From the NCBI GenBank assembly GCA_964424115.1, contig CAYRHN010000006.1:176173-240172 (forward strand): a DNA stretch of 64,000 nucleotides, read 5' to 3'. The translations under genes and the position numbers were made by a program. Shown here one piece after another: positions 9,473-17,565 of the stretch (positions are counted from its first letter, which is position 1; each line of letters begins with the position of its first letter). The stretch comes from CAYRHN01 sp964424115. GTDB taxonomy: Bacteria; Chloroflexota; Anaerolineae; Anaerolineales; Anaerolineaceae. Under the pieces are notes generated by a model that saw nothing but the letters and a program-made list of their open reading frames with translations, made no database searches and was not told where the DNA came from.

Positions 9473-9576
9473 AACGCTCCCCGCCTGGGGAAAACAGGAG
9501 AGACCACAGGCAAAGACGCGGAGGGCGGGTAGGGGCGCAAGCAGCTGGGCAATGACAACCTGCCCCGCGGATTCGA

Positions 9577-10266
9577 TCACGGGGTGAACTGGAGCGTATC
9601 CATGGCGGCATCTACCAGGGCATCCAGGTCGGAGTCCTGGCTGTCAAGCCGCATGTACCACACCACCAGCTTGGCGCTCTCGCCGGATTCGAAGAAATAG
9701 AATACATTTCGGTAGGCCACCCCATCCTCCAGTTCGGTGAACTCCCAGCGGAATAGATCGGCGTCGGTGGAGGTGACCAGGAATTCCTCGGAGACCAGGG
9801 TGTAACCGGAGAGGTTGGGGATCAGATCGTCCTGCACCAGGGCGGAATAGAAAGCCATCGGGAATTCATAGTCATCCCGCGTAAAGGTCAGGTTCGGAGG
9901 GATAACCAGGCTGCTAGGCGCAGCCAGGGCGGGGTAATCCAACCCGATCTCCACTTCCTCCCAGCCTTCTGGCGGGACGAGCGAATAAGAGCCGTCCGGA
10001 GCAAAGTAACGGTTGGGGTCCGGGGTGGCAGTGAAAGTAGCCGTCTGTGTCGGCGGGCGGGTAGCGGTGGCGGTGCGGGTGGGCGTGGCCGAGGGGGTGG
10101 GAGTGTTGGTGGCAGTGGGGGTGGAAGAGGGCGTGGGCGTCCAGGCGGCGGCGGTGGCGGTCAGGGCTGTGGCGGTCATGGTGGCCTGCTGTTCGGCGGA
10201 AGGTCCGCAGGCGCTGAGCGCCAGGGCGAGGAGGAGCAGGCAAAGCATATAACGGGCGGATTTCAT
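9577..10266 (-). CDS. Thr/Pro-linker lipoprotein with PsbP-like domain
   Basis: 229-residue lipoprotein. The lipobox is LALSAC, with the lipidated Cys at about residue 20. A repetitive TPTP/TAT linker (about residues 30-85) spaces a C-terminal domain from the membrane. That domain begins YFAPDGSYSLVPPEGWE, the strand-loop-Trp start common to PsbP/DcrB-like folds, and ends with ALVDAAMDTLQF, as such domains do. It probably sits on the outer face of the cytoplasmic membrane. The start is preceded by an AAGGGA site, and a TATACT -10-like box lies at 10308-10313. No enzyme motif is seen. The linker DNA is strongly G-rich on the plus strand. Confidence 0.82.
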   Translation of the reverse strand: MKSARYMLCLLLLALALSACGPSAEQQATMTATALTATAAAWTPTPSSTPTATNTPTPSATPTRTATATRPPTQTATFTATPDPNRYFAPDGSYSLVPPEGWEEVEIGLDYPALAAPSSLVIPPNLTFTRDDYEFPMAFYSALVQDDLIPNLSGYTLVSEEFLVTSTDADLFRWEFTELEDGVAYRNVFYFFESGESAKLVVWYMRLDSQDSDLDALVDAAMDTLQFTP

Positions 10267-10638
10267 GGTGGATTTCCCTTCTTGTTGAAAACCGATGTGA
10301 TGGATTAAGTATAGCAGGGTTCGAGAATTCCGGGGGCGGACACCCCAAAGGGTTAAGCGAAAACACGGAGAAAATTTTTAGGGGCTGCCCTGGGAGCCGC
10401 GGGACTTGGGCGGGATGAGGGCGAAGCAACCCGGAGAACGCAGGGTTGTGATCCGCCAGCCTCTTTCCGGGTGGCTTCGCCCCTATGCCCGCAGCCATCG
10501 ACCCCTCTAAAGAATTTCGTTTGTTTCGCTTTTTTCGCGTGTTTCGTGGTTCTCTTCTTCGGAAGAATTTTGTTGGGTTTCGCTTACCCGGTTGTTCGGA
10601 TGCGACGGTTTCCGGTCCCGCTCAACCAGCCCTGCAAG

Positions 10639-10671
10639 AAATCGTCAATCGCCAATCGTCAATCGTAAATC
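10639..10671 (+). repeat. AATCGTCAATCG array upstream of promoter, copy 2
   Basis: A 33-bp array of AATCG-type units that differs at one position from the reverse complement of 47585-47617 upstream of recJ. It lies 14 bases before the -35-like box of mtnA. Confidence 0.7.
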
Positions 10672-10685
10672 AAAAATCCCTATGC

Positions 10686-10713
10686 TAGACATCCCCCCCA
10701 TATCATGTTAAAA
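10686..10713 (+). promoter_or_regulatory. Candidate promoter of the mtnA operon
   Basis: TAGACA (10686-10691), a 16-base spacer and TAAAAT (10708-10713) give a reasonable sigma-70-type match. Transcription would start near 10720. Confidence 0.5.
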
Positions 10714-10730
10714 TTCACCTCGCTGAATTT

Positions 10731-10757
10731 CTAACGCTCTCGAAACAGGGCGTTTTT
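10731..10757 (+). promoter_or_regulatory. Terminator-like hairpin in the mtnA leader
   Basis: AACGC and GCGTT arms flank a short loop and are followed directly by a T-run, about 14 nt before the mtnA start codon and downstream of the candidate promoter. This could be an attenuator or the remains of an upstream terminator. The stem is short with a mismatch. Confidence 0.35.
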
Positions 10758-10770
10758 TGGTGAATGGATC

Positions 10771-11826
10771 ATGCGAACCTTAGAGTGGAAAAGCGATTCT
10801 TGTGAACTGGTGATGATCGACCAGCGCCGCCTGCCGGGGAGTTTCGAGCTGGTCACCTGCCGCACGGCAGAGGAGACGGCCGAAGCGATCCGCAACATGA
10901 CCGTGCGCGGCGCGCCGGCCATTGGCGCGGCGGCGGCTTACGGCGTGGCGCTGGCAGCCTGCCGCGCGCATGCGAAGGACCTGGGCGAACTGCGCGCCGA
11001 GTTGAACCAGGCTTCCGCGCTGCTGCGCGCCAGCCGCCCCACGGCGGTGAACCTGATGTGGGCGCTGGACCGTATGAACGCGCTGACGGCCGCCGGGCAT
11101 CCTTCCGCCGCCGCATTGGTAGAGCGGGTGGTGGCCGAGGCGGCTCAGATCGCCGACGAAGACGTGCAGACCAACCTGAAGCTCTCCGAGGTGGGCGCGG
11201 AGCTGATCGAGGACGGCGACACGATCATTCACCACTGCAACACCGGCGCGCTGGCGGTGGTGGACTGGGGCACCGCGCTGGGCGTCATCCGCCGCGCGCA
11301 TGCCCAGGGCAAGCGCATCCATGTATTGGTGGACGAGACCCGTCCGCGCCTGCAAGGCGCGCGCCTGACCGCCTGGGAATTGCAGCAGTACGGCATCCCC
11401 TACGAGATCATCAGCGACAACGCTGCGGGGTATTTCCTGCGCACCGGGAAGGCTCAAAAGGTCTTCTTTGGCGCCGACCGCGTGGCGGCCAACGGCGACG
11501 TGGCCAACAAGGTCGGCTCGTACATGCTGGCCCTGGCGGCGCACGCCAACCACGTGCCAGTCTATTCCGTCTTTCCCAGCTCCACCGTGGATCTGACCCT
11601 CGCCAACGGCGACCTGATCCCGATCGAGGAGCGCGACGAGCAGGAAGTGCTCGGCCTGCAGATGCACGGCGAGCCGGTGACCCCGCAGGGAGCGCACGCG
11701 CGCAACCCCGCCTTCGATGTCACCCCCAATTCCCTGCTGACCGCTTTGGTGACCGAGAAGGGGCTGGTCTATCCGCCCTTCCGCATCAATCTCCCGCGCA
11801 TTTTGCGCGGTTCCACCCAAAAGTAA
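10771..11826 (+). CDS. mtnA: S-methyl-5-thioribose-1-phosphate isomerase
   Basis: 351 residues, the usual size for MtnA. The enzyme converts methylthioribose-1-phosphate to methylthioribulose-1-phosphate in the cytosol, a step of the methionine salvage pathway. Family motifs are present: MTVRGAPAIG near residue 50, the catalytic Cys156 in HHCNTGALA, and the catalytic Asp236 in FGADRVAANGD, followed by NKVGSY. The start is ATG at 10771 with a modest GGTGA site. It is the first gene of a tight operon: the kinase begins 10 bases after its stop and ahcY follows. MtnP or MtnK, which would make its substrate, is not in the window, so the pathway must be completed elsewhere. MtnA-like proteins can be confused with eIF2B-alpha relatives, but the active-site residues argue for the isomerase. 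Confidence 0.95.
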   Translation: MRTLEWKSDSCELVMIDQRRLPGSFELVTCRTAEETAEAIRNMTVRGAPAIGAAAAYGVALAACRAHAKDLGELRAELNQASALLRASRPTAVNLMWALDRMNALTAAGHPSAAALVERVVAEAAQIADEDVQTNLKLSEVGAELIEDGDTIIHHCNTGALAVVDWGTALGVIRRAHAQGKRIHVLVDETRPRLQGARLTAWELQQYGIPYEIISDNAAGYFLRTGKAQKVFFGADRVAANGDVANKVGSYMLALAAHANHVPVYSVFPSSTVDLTLANGDLIPIEERDEQEVLGLQMHGEPVTPQGAHARNPAFDVTPNSLLTALVTEKGLVYPPFRINLPRILRGSTQK

Positions 11827-11836
11827 GGAAGATCAC

Positions 11837-12799
11837 ATGCCCGTCATTTGTACCGGTTCGATCGCGTATGACTACTTGATGACCTTCCCAGGCTTCTTCA
11901 AAGACCACATTCTGCCCGAACACCTGGAAAAGATCAGCCTTTCCTTCCTGGTCGACTCGATGGTGCGCCAGCGCGGCGGCACCGCCCCCAACATCGCCTA
12001 CACGCTGGCGCTGCTGGGCGAATCGAGCTACCTGGTCGGTACGGTGGGCGAGGATTTTGACGATTACCGCGCCTGGATGGAGAAGAACGGGGTCAACACG
12101 CAGTTTGCGCGGGTCATTCCCGGCCTCTTCACCGCCTCCTTCTTTGCCAACACCGACCGCTCCAACGCGCAAATCTGCTCCTTCTATCCGGGGGCGATGG
12201 CGCGCGCCGGGGAGATCCATATTGAGGAACTGCTGCCGGTGAACCCCGAACTGGTGGTCATCTCACCCAACGACCCGGGGGCGATGAACCAGTACGTGGA
12301 AGAATGCACGGCGTTGAAGCTGCCCTACCTGTACGACCCCTCGCAGCAGATCGTGCGCGTGAGCGCCGAGGAGCTGCGCCGCGGGGCGGAGGGCGCCTAC
12401 TGCCTGTTCGTCAATGATTACGAGTACGAATTGCTGCGCAAGCACACCGGCCTGGAGGAGGACGCCCTGTTGAAGAACATGCGCTTCATGGTGGTCACCC
12501 TGGGCGCAGAAGGCGCGTACATCTTCGCCGACGGCAAGCGCTTCCACACCCCGGTGGTGCCGCCCCAGCAGATCGCCGACCCAACCGGCGTGGGAGATGC
12601 CTTCCGGGGCGGCTTCCTGCGCGGATTGCGCCTGGAACTGGGCTGGGAGACCTGCGGGCAGATGGGCGCGCTGGCCGCCACTTACTGCCTGGAGCAGCGC
12701 GGCACGCAATCGCACCATTACACCATCCCTGAGTTCGTTGCCCGTTTCCGCGAGCATTTTGACGACCGGGGAGAGCTGGACCGTTTGTTAAAAGTTTAG
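11837..12799 (+). CDS. PfkB-family sugar/nucleoside kinase, probable adenosine kinase
   Basis: 320-residue ribokinase-superfamily kinase. The N-terminal strand CTGSIAYDYLMTFPG is the first beta-alpha unit. GGTAPNIAYTLALLG is the glycine-rich substrate-side motif. DPTGVGDAFRGGF near residue 255 is PfkB signature 2, with the catalytic Asp in GVGD. The substrate is not provable from sequence, but the position between mtnA and ahcY favours adenosine: AhcY releases adenosine from S-adenosylhomocysteine, and phosphorylating it to AMP pulls that reversible reaction forward. An AAGGAAG site precedes the ATG, and the gene is in an operon with spacers of 10 and 23 bases. Another PfkB substrate such as ribose or a thioribose remains possible. 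Confidence 0.85.
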   Translation: MPVICTGSIAYDYLMTFPGFFKDHILPEHLEKISLSFLVDSMVRQRGGTAPNIAYTLALLGESSYLVGTVGEDFDDYRAWMEKNGVNTQFARVIPGLFTASFFANTDRSNAQICSFYPGAMARAGEIHIEELLPVNPELVVISPNDPGAMNQYVEECTALKLPYLYDPSQQIVRVSAEELRRGAEGAYCLFVNDYEYELLRKHTGLEEDALLKNMRFMVVTLGAEGAYIFADGKRFHTPVVPPQQIADPTGVGDAFRGGFLRGLRLELGWETCGQMGALAATYCLEQRGTQSHHYTIPEFVARFREHFDDRGELDRLLKV

Positions 12800-12822
12800 A
12801 AATCTTTTTGAAGGAGAATTCC

Positions 12823-14082
12823 ATGAGTCAATTCCACATCAAAGATGCCAAGCTGGCCGAAGGCGGCCGGCTGCGCATCGAATGGGCGGAGCGCGAGATG
12901 CCCGTCCTGCGCCAGATCCGCGAACGCTTTGAGCGCGAAAAGCCGCTCAAGGGCCTGCGCGTCTCGGCCTGCCTGCACGTCACCACCGAGACCGCCAACC
13001 TGATGAAGACCCTCCAGGCCGGCGGCGCGGACATTGTCCTGACCGCTTCCAACCCGCTCTCCACCCAGGATGATGTGGCGGCCTCGCTCGTCCAACACGA
13101 CGAGATGCCCGTCTATGCCATCAAGGGCGAGGACAACGTCACCTACTACAAGCACCTGGCGGCTGCGCTGGATCACAAACCGCAGCTCACCATGGACGAC
13201 GGCGCGGACCTGGTCAGCGTGCTGCACAAGGACCGCCGCGAGCTGCTGCCGGGGATCATGGGCGGCACTGAGGAAACCACCACCGGCGTCATCCGCCTGC
13301 GCGCCATGGCCGCCGACGGGGCCTTGAACTTCCCCATCATCGCCGTCAACGACGCGATGACCAAGCACTTCTTCGATAACCGCTACGGCACCGGCCAATC
13401 CACCATCGACGGTATCGTGCGCGCCACCAATGTGCTGCTGGCGGGCAAGACCTTCGTGGTAGCCGGCTACGGCTGGTGCGGACGCGGGCTGGCCAGCCGC
13501 GCGCGCGGCATGGGCGCCAACGTGATCGTGACTGAGATCGACCCGATGGCCGCCCTGGAAGCCGTGATGGACGGTTACCGGGTGATGCCGATGGCCGAAG
13601 CCGCCCGCATCGGCGACTTCTTTGTCACCGTCACCGGCGACCTGAACGTGGTCGATAAGGCGCACTTTGAAATGATGAAAGACGGCGCCATCATTGCCAA
13701 CTCGGGGCACTTCAATGTCGAGATCAACATCCCCGCCCTGGAAGCGATGTCCAAGAACAAGCGCCTGGTGCGCCCCTTCGTGGATGAGTACACCCTCAAG
13801 GACGGCCGCCGCATCCACATCCTGGGCGAAGGCCGCCTGATCAACCTGGCGGCTGCCGAAGGCCACCCGGCGAGCGTGATGGATATGTCCTTTGCCAACC
13901 AGGCCCTCTCGGCCGAGTACGTGGTCAAACACGCCGCCGAGATGCAGAAGAAGGTCTATTCCGTTCCGGAAGCGATCGACCGCGAGATCGCCCGCCTGAA
14001 GCTGGCCGCGATGGACGTGCAGATCGACAAGCTGACCGAAGAACAGGTGAAATATCTGAACTCCTGGGAAGAGGGCACGTAG
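12823..14082 (+). CDS. ahcY: Adenosylhomocysteinase
   Basis: 419 residues. The cytosolic NAD-dependent enzyme hydrolyses S-adenosyl-L-homocysteine to homocysteine and adenosine and so relieves product inhibition of methyltransferases. Seen: the THVTTETANL-type N-terminal region (LHVTTETANL), NDAMTKHFFDNRYGTGQS around the catalytic Lys and Asp, and the NAD-binding GYGWCGRG in a Rossmann strand. The chain lacks the roughly 40-residue insertion of long-form enzymes, so it is the short bacterial/archaeal type. It ends in KYLNSWEEGT and not the YRY-type tail of many homologues. The start at 12823 is chosen because AAGGAG (12811-12816) precedes it; a TTG 15 nt upstream lies at the edge of this site. 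It is the last gene of the operon. Confidence 0.96.
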   Translation: MSQFHIKDAKLAEGGRLRIEWAEREMPVLRQIRERFEREKPLKGLRVSACLHVTTETANLMKTLQAGGADIVLTASNPLSTQDDVAASLVQHDEMPVYAIKGEDNVTYYKHLAAALDHKPQLTMDDGADLVSVLHKDRRELLPGIMGGTEETTTGVIRLRAMAADGALNFPIIAVNDAMTKHFFDNRYGTGQSTIDGIVRATNVLLAGKTFVVAGYGWCGRGLASRARGMGANVIVTEIDPMAALEAVMDGYRVMPMAEAARIGDFFVTVTGDLNVVDKAHFEMMKDGAIIANSGHFNVEINIPALEAMSKNKRLVRPFVDEYTLKDGRRIHILGEGRLINLAAAEGHPASVMDMSFANQALSAEYVVKHAAEMQKKVYSVPEAIDREIARLKLAAMDVQIDKLTEEQVKYLNSWEEGT

Positions 14083-14090
14083 AAAGTTCC

Positions 14091-14157
14091 TGTCATTGCG
14101 AGGCCCCCAGAGAGGCGACACTGGCACATGCACGCCAGTGCAGGTGAGCAATCCCTG
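14091..14157. repeat. TCATTGCGAGG-type dispersed repeat
   Basis: TGTCATTGCGAGG near the left end and GAGCAATCCCTGACC near the right end flank a CTGGC-rich centre with the inverted repeat CACTGGC/GCCAGTG. This pattern (CATTGCGAG to AGCAATC) is familiar to me as an intergenic repeat in many unrelated bacteria. Confidence 0.6.
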
Positions 14158-14166
14158 ACCTATAGA

Positions 14167-14206
14167 AAATAGGGTTTTTCCGGCGCAGCCGGAAAAACCC
14201 TATTTT
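14167..14206. terminator. Bidirectional terminator of ahcY and the C39-like gene
   Basis: A perfect 19-bp stem (AAAATAGGGTTTTTCCGGC and its complement) with a three-base loop lies between convergent genes. On the minus strand it includes the stop codon of the protease gene (14200-14202). Confidence 0.85.
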
Positions 14207-15045
14207 TGAATGATGACCGCCATGTTATTCATTGCCCCCCAGGAGCCCAGGAAGGTGGCGGTGGTGCGCCAGTAGGTGGTGCCGCCGTCCAGGATGGTGA
14301 TGGAATCGGGGCCGTAGCCGGTCACCAGCACGGTGTGCTCGCCGTAGGCCACCAGACTGGAATGCCCGTTGGAGGCGGCGGTGTAGCTGACCCCCACGCT
14401 GGCCCAGGTTTGCCCGACCACCCAGACCATCACCGGGCGTCCGGCGGCGATCTCCTGTTTCAGGCCTTCCAGGGAGAGCGGGCGCACCGCCTGGGCGGGC
14501 AGGCCGTAGGCGCGCAGCCGGCGCGCCACCGGCTCAGCGTGCACACCGTAGGCATAGGGCGGGATCAGCCCGTGGATGCCGTTGACGCTGCCGACAAAGC
14601 CCTCATCGGGGTCGTCGGAAGCGGGCAGACCGTTGAAGAATTCGGTTTCGTCGATGGAAACGCCGAAGAAGCGCGCCAGGTCCACCGCTGAGCGGGATTC
14701 GCAATCCAGGTTGTAGCGCTGCATCTGCCCGCTGACGCCGCTGACCGCAGCCTGAGCAGGCAGGGTGGGGGTGGGGGTTTCGGTGGGCGTGAAGGTGGGT
14801 GTGGGGGTGGGTGTCTCGGTGGGGGTAGGGGTAGCGCTGGGGGTGGGGGTGAAGGTGGCGGGCAGGGTGGGCAGCGGTCGGAATGGGGTGCGTGTAGGCG
14901 TACTCTGCAAGGTGGGCACCTGCGGAAGCCCGGCGGCGCGCGCGGTCAGTTCGCGCTGGTTGAGCGCGGTCAGCGCCACCCACACGCACACGGCCGCCGC
15001 CGCGGCGGTCAGCAAGACCAACAACAACTGCTGCCACAGTTTCAT
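14200..15045 (-). CDS. Membrane-anchored C39-like cysteine peptidase domain protein
   Basis: 281 residues. An N-terminal hydrophobic segment (about 5-28) anchors or exports the protein. A TPTPTxTPT linker (about 45-95) follows, then a papain-like C39 domain (about 105-281). The candidate catalytic Cys is in YNLDCESRSA, the His in YGEHTVLVTGYG and the Asp in ITILDGG, the order expected for Peptidase_C39_2. Such proteins may act as proteases or bind peptides at the cell surface; the substrate is unknown. There is no Shine-Dalgarno: TATAAT at 15053-15058 ends 7 bases before the ATG, suggesting a leaderless transcript. Its linker DNA is extremely G-rich on the plus strand. Confidence 0.85.
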   Translation of the reverse strand: MKLWQQLLLVLLTAAAAAVCVWVALTALNQRELTARAAGLPQVPTLQSTPTRTPFRPLPTLPATFTPTPSATPTPTETPTPTPTFTPTETPTPTLPAQAAVSGVSGQMQRYNLDCESRSAVDLARFFGVSIDETEFFNGLPASDDPDEGFVGSVNGIHGLIPPYAYGVHAEPVARRLRAYGLPAQAVRPLSLEGLKQEIAAGRPVMVWVVGQTWASVGVSYTAASNGHSSLVAYGEHTVLVTGYGPDSITILDGGTTYWRTTATFLGSWGAMNNMAVIIQK

Positions 15046-15052
15046 GTATTAA

Positions 15053-15058
15053 ATTATA
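15053..15058 (-). promoter_or_regulatory. -10 box for leaderless C39-like gene
   Basis: TATAAT on the minus strand with exactly 7 bases to the ATG and no ribosome-binding site between. The -35 region falls in the terminator hairpin and is not recognisable. Confidence 0.45.
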
Positions 15059-15096
15059 AGTGCATTTTTGACGGCGCAGCCGCTAAAAATGCACTT
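15057..15096 (-). terminator. Terminator after the Ig-like lipoprotein gene
   Basis: AAGTGCATTTTT and AAAAATGCACTT arms enclose a GC-rich inner stem (GCGGC/GCCGT). It lies a few bases after the lipoprotein stop and directly before the next gene's -10 box. Confidence 0.65.
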
Positions 15097-15102
15097 AATC
15101 GC

Positions 15103-15660
15103 TTATTTCACTACAAAGACGATATAGAACGGGTCGCCGAAGGGGTTGCCGTCCGGGTCGTAGGCCTGCCAGGCGGACTTGTAGGTGCCGGGTTCGCCCG
15201 GCGAAGTGAACATCAGGCGGATGACGGTGTGCGTGCCAGAGCGGGCGGGCGGCAGGGACTGCACCTGTCCGGCGCCGTAGTCCGACCCGGCGATCAGGCG
15301 GATCTGGTAGCGCTCGTCCCAGGCGCAGGTGCCGCTGTTCTCCACCTCCCAGCGCTTGTCCATCGTCACCGAACGGTCCACCTCGGTGTAGTCCGGGATG
15401 GTCACGTCGGTGATGTAGGTGAGCATGTTGGAGCAGCTGCCGGGTTCGGCAGTGGGGACGGGTGTGGCGGAGGGCAGCACGACCTGCTCCGGCTCGGGGG
15501 TGGGCTGGGCGGCGGTGGGGGCCAGGAACATGGCCCCGCCGGGGGCGGCGCGCACCGGGCCGATCCCGCAGGCAGAGAGCAGGAGCATGACCACCGGAAG
15601 GAAAAAGAAGAAAACCCTGGAACACGGATGGAACGGATTGAATGGATGAACACGGATCAT
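15103..15660 (-). CDS. Lipoprotein with NBR1-like Ig domain
   Basis: Lipoprotein with lipobox LLLSAC. After a Pro/Glu/Thr linker comes a single Ig-like domain (about the last 115 residues): CSNMLTYITDVTIPDYTEV, KRWEVENSGTCAWDERYQI, SGTHTVIRLMFTSPGEPGTY, then AWQAYDPDGNPFGDPFYI. This matches the NBR1 Ig-like ('next to BRCA1') domain common in Chloroflexota surface proteins. The start is uncertain. An ATG at 15658-15660 gives a signal sequence with the basic residues it needs, but those codons lie inside a palindromic repeat (15619-15703); the alternative ATG at 15586-15588 leaves almost no signal peptide. Possibly the repeat invaded the original 5' end. Confidence 0.75.
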   Translation of the reverse strand: MIRVHPFNPFHPCSRVFFFFLPVVMLLLSACGIGPVRAAPGGAMFLAPTAAQPTPEPEQVVLPSATPVPTAEPGSCSNMLTYITDVTIPDYTEVDRSVTMDKRWEVENSGTCAWDERYQIRLIAGSDYGAGQVQSLPPARSGTHTVIRLMFTSPGEPGTYKSAWQAYDPDGNPFGDPFYIVFVVK

Positions 15661-15703
15661 CCAAAAAGATCTATCCGTGTTCATCTGTGCAGATCCGTGT
15701 TCC
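15619..15703. repeat. AACACGGAT palindrome between recA and the lipoprotein gene
   Basis: Nested inverted repeat: outer arms GGAACACGGAT/ATCCGTGTTCC and inner arms ATGAACACGGAT/ATCCGTGTTCAT. It directly follows the recA 3' end (stop at 15717) and supplies the first codons of the lipoprotein gene. Confidence 0.8.
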
Positions 15704-15716
15704 AAGGATTTTTGCG

Positions 15717-16817
<1,101 letters not shown>

Positions 16818-16852
16818 GTGTTTGATAAACTCCTATCACGTGGAATACAACC

Positions 16853-16858
16853 ATTATA
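16853..16858 (-). promoter_or_regulatory. -10 box of recA
   Basis: Perfect TATAAT on the minus strand, about 35 nt upstream of the recA start. The best -35 candidate is TTACAA with a long 19-base spacer, so only the -10 is persuasive. Confidence 0.45.
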
Positions 16859-17008
16859 GTACAGGTTGCATGAAGAATTGTAAGAATGGGAACACCCCAA
16901 ACATCATAGATGTAGTGTATAGCATTTTTGTTCTATTGTCAAGAGAAAATCGTTGAAATCTATACTATAATTCTAGAAACGAATATTCACTACAGGGCAG
17001 GAGCTTAT

Positions 17009-17470
17009 ATGCCGCAAAACAAGCAAAAACGAGATGCTTTCTTCGATGGAAATCTATTTGGGGGAATGCCAGGTTATCGCAACCGGCCGGGGCGTTCCGG
17101 CTTGGATTATATGGAAACCACGGCTGAAGCTGCCCATATGGAGGGCATGTTCTATCGCCGCCTGTTTACTTTTAAGTTGCGCACTCGCAATCCTTTCTAC
17201 CTGGCCATGATGGGAGGGGGTGGTTTGCTTGTATCTGGTATGCTAATCGCACTGGTGATAGATCAATATGCGCGAGGAAAGGATCCCGGATTTCTTTTGC
17301 TTGTTCCAGGGATTTATTTACTCATTTCAATCCCCCTGACTATTAATTTTATTCTGTCCATTCGGGATATTGTGAGAGGGGTCCCTAATTCTCTATCGGA
17401 CCGACCTCATCTTGCTCAAATTCGGAAACCAGAGAAAAAGCAGCCAAAACGAAGGAAAGATTTTCGCTAG
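17009..17470 (+). CDS. Small two-helix membrane protein of unknown function
   Basis: 153 residues, not recognised. The N-terminus is polar (MPQNKQKRDAFFDGNLFGG). Two transmembrane helices follow, at about residues 68-90 and 98-120, and a basic tail (RKPEKKQPKRRKDFR), so both ends are probably cytoplasmic. The ATG at 17009 follows an AGGAG site; a longer reading from 16928 has no such site. The gene is visibly more AT-rich than its neighbours. It is monocistronic, divergent from recA and convergent with the S74 operon. Confidence 0.7.
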   Translation: MPQNKQKRDAFFDGNLFGGMPGYRNRPGRSGLDYMETTAEAAHMEGMFYRRLFTFKLRTRNPFYLAMMGGGGLLVSGMLIALVIDQYARGKDPGFLLLVPGIYLLISIPLTINFILSIRDIVRGVPNSLSDRPHLAQIRKPEKKQPKRRKDFR

Positions 17471-17517
17471 GTAAACTAGATAAATGCGTTATGAAATGGA
17501 CTTTCCCTTAAGATAAA

Positions 17518-17547
17518 AAACCTCCCGGGTTTTAATCTGGGAGGTTT
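17518..17547. terminator. Bidirectional terminator between convergent genes
   Basis: AAACCTCCCGG and CTGGGAGGTTT arms around a short loop, with an A-run before and a T-rich stretch after, between the genes ending at 17470 and 17566. Confidence 0.8.
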
Positions 17548-17565
17548 CGATTATTTAGAACCGTC

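Larger units (their letters stand above)
9134..9576. other. Repeat-filled gap after the fibre operon
   Basis: No gene seen. Two tandem copies of a unit (CACGAAACACACGAA tract, TGACAAAA, the GACCCTAAAGGTCT hairpin, then CTAACGCTCCCCGCCTGGGG and AACAGGAGAGA) span about 9150-9270 and 9385-9500. Between them, from 9278, is the TCACGCGGAGACGCAGAG element. Confidence 0.75.
10267..10770. other. Intergenic region before the SAM-salvage operon
   Basis: No gene seen. It holds an inverted GTTTCGTGG/TTTCGCTTTTTTCGC tract (about 10515-10553), a TGTTGGGTTTCGCTTACCCGG-like block (10570-10615) matching 7371-7415, the AATCGTCAATCG array at 10639-10671, and the mtnA promoter and leader hairpin. Confidence 0.65.

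Noticed and set aside
14763..14875. G-rich microsatellite as an independent repeat element
   Set aside because: It lies wholly inside the coding sequence of a Thr/Pro linker and follows the codon pattern. It is kept only as a possible structure-forming stretch.
16818..17008. SOS box upstream of recA
   Set aside because: I looked for Gram-positive-type and proteobacterial-type LexA sites and saw only imperfect, unconvincing matches.
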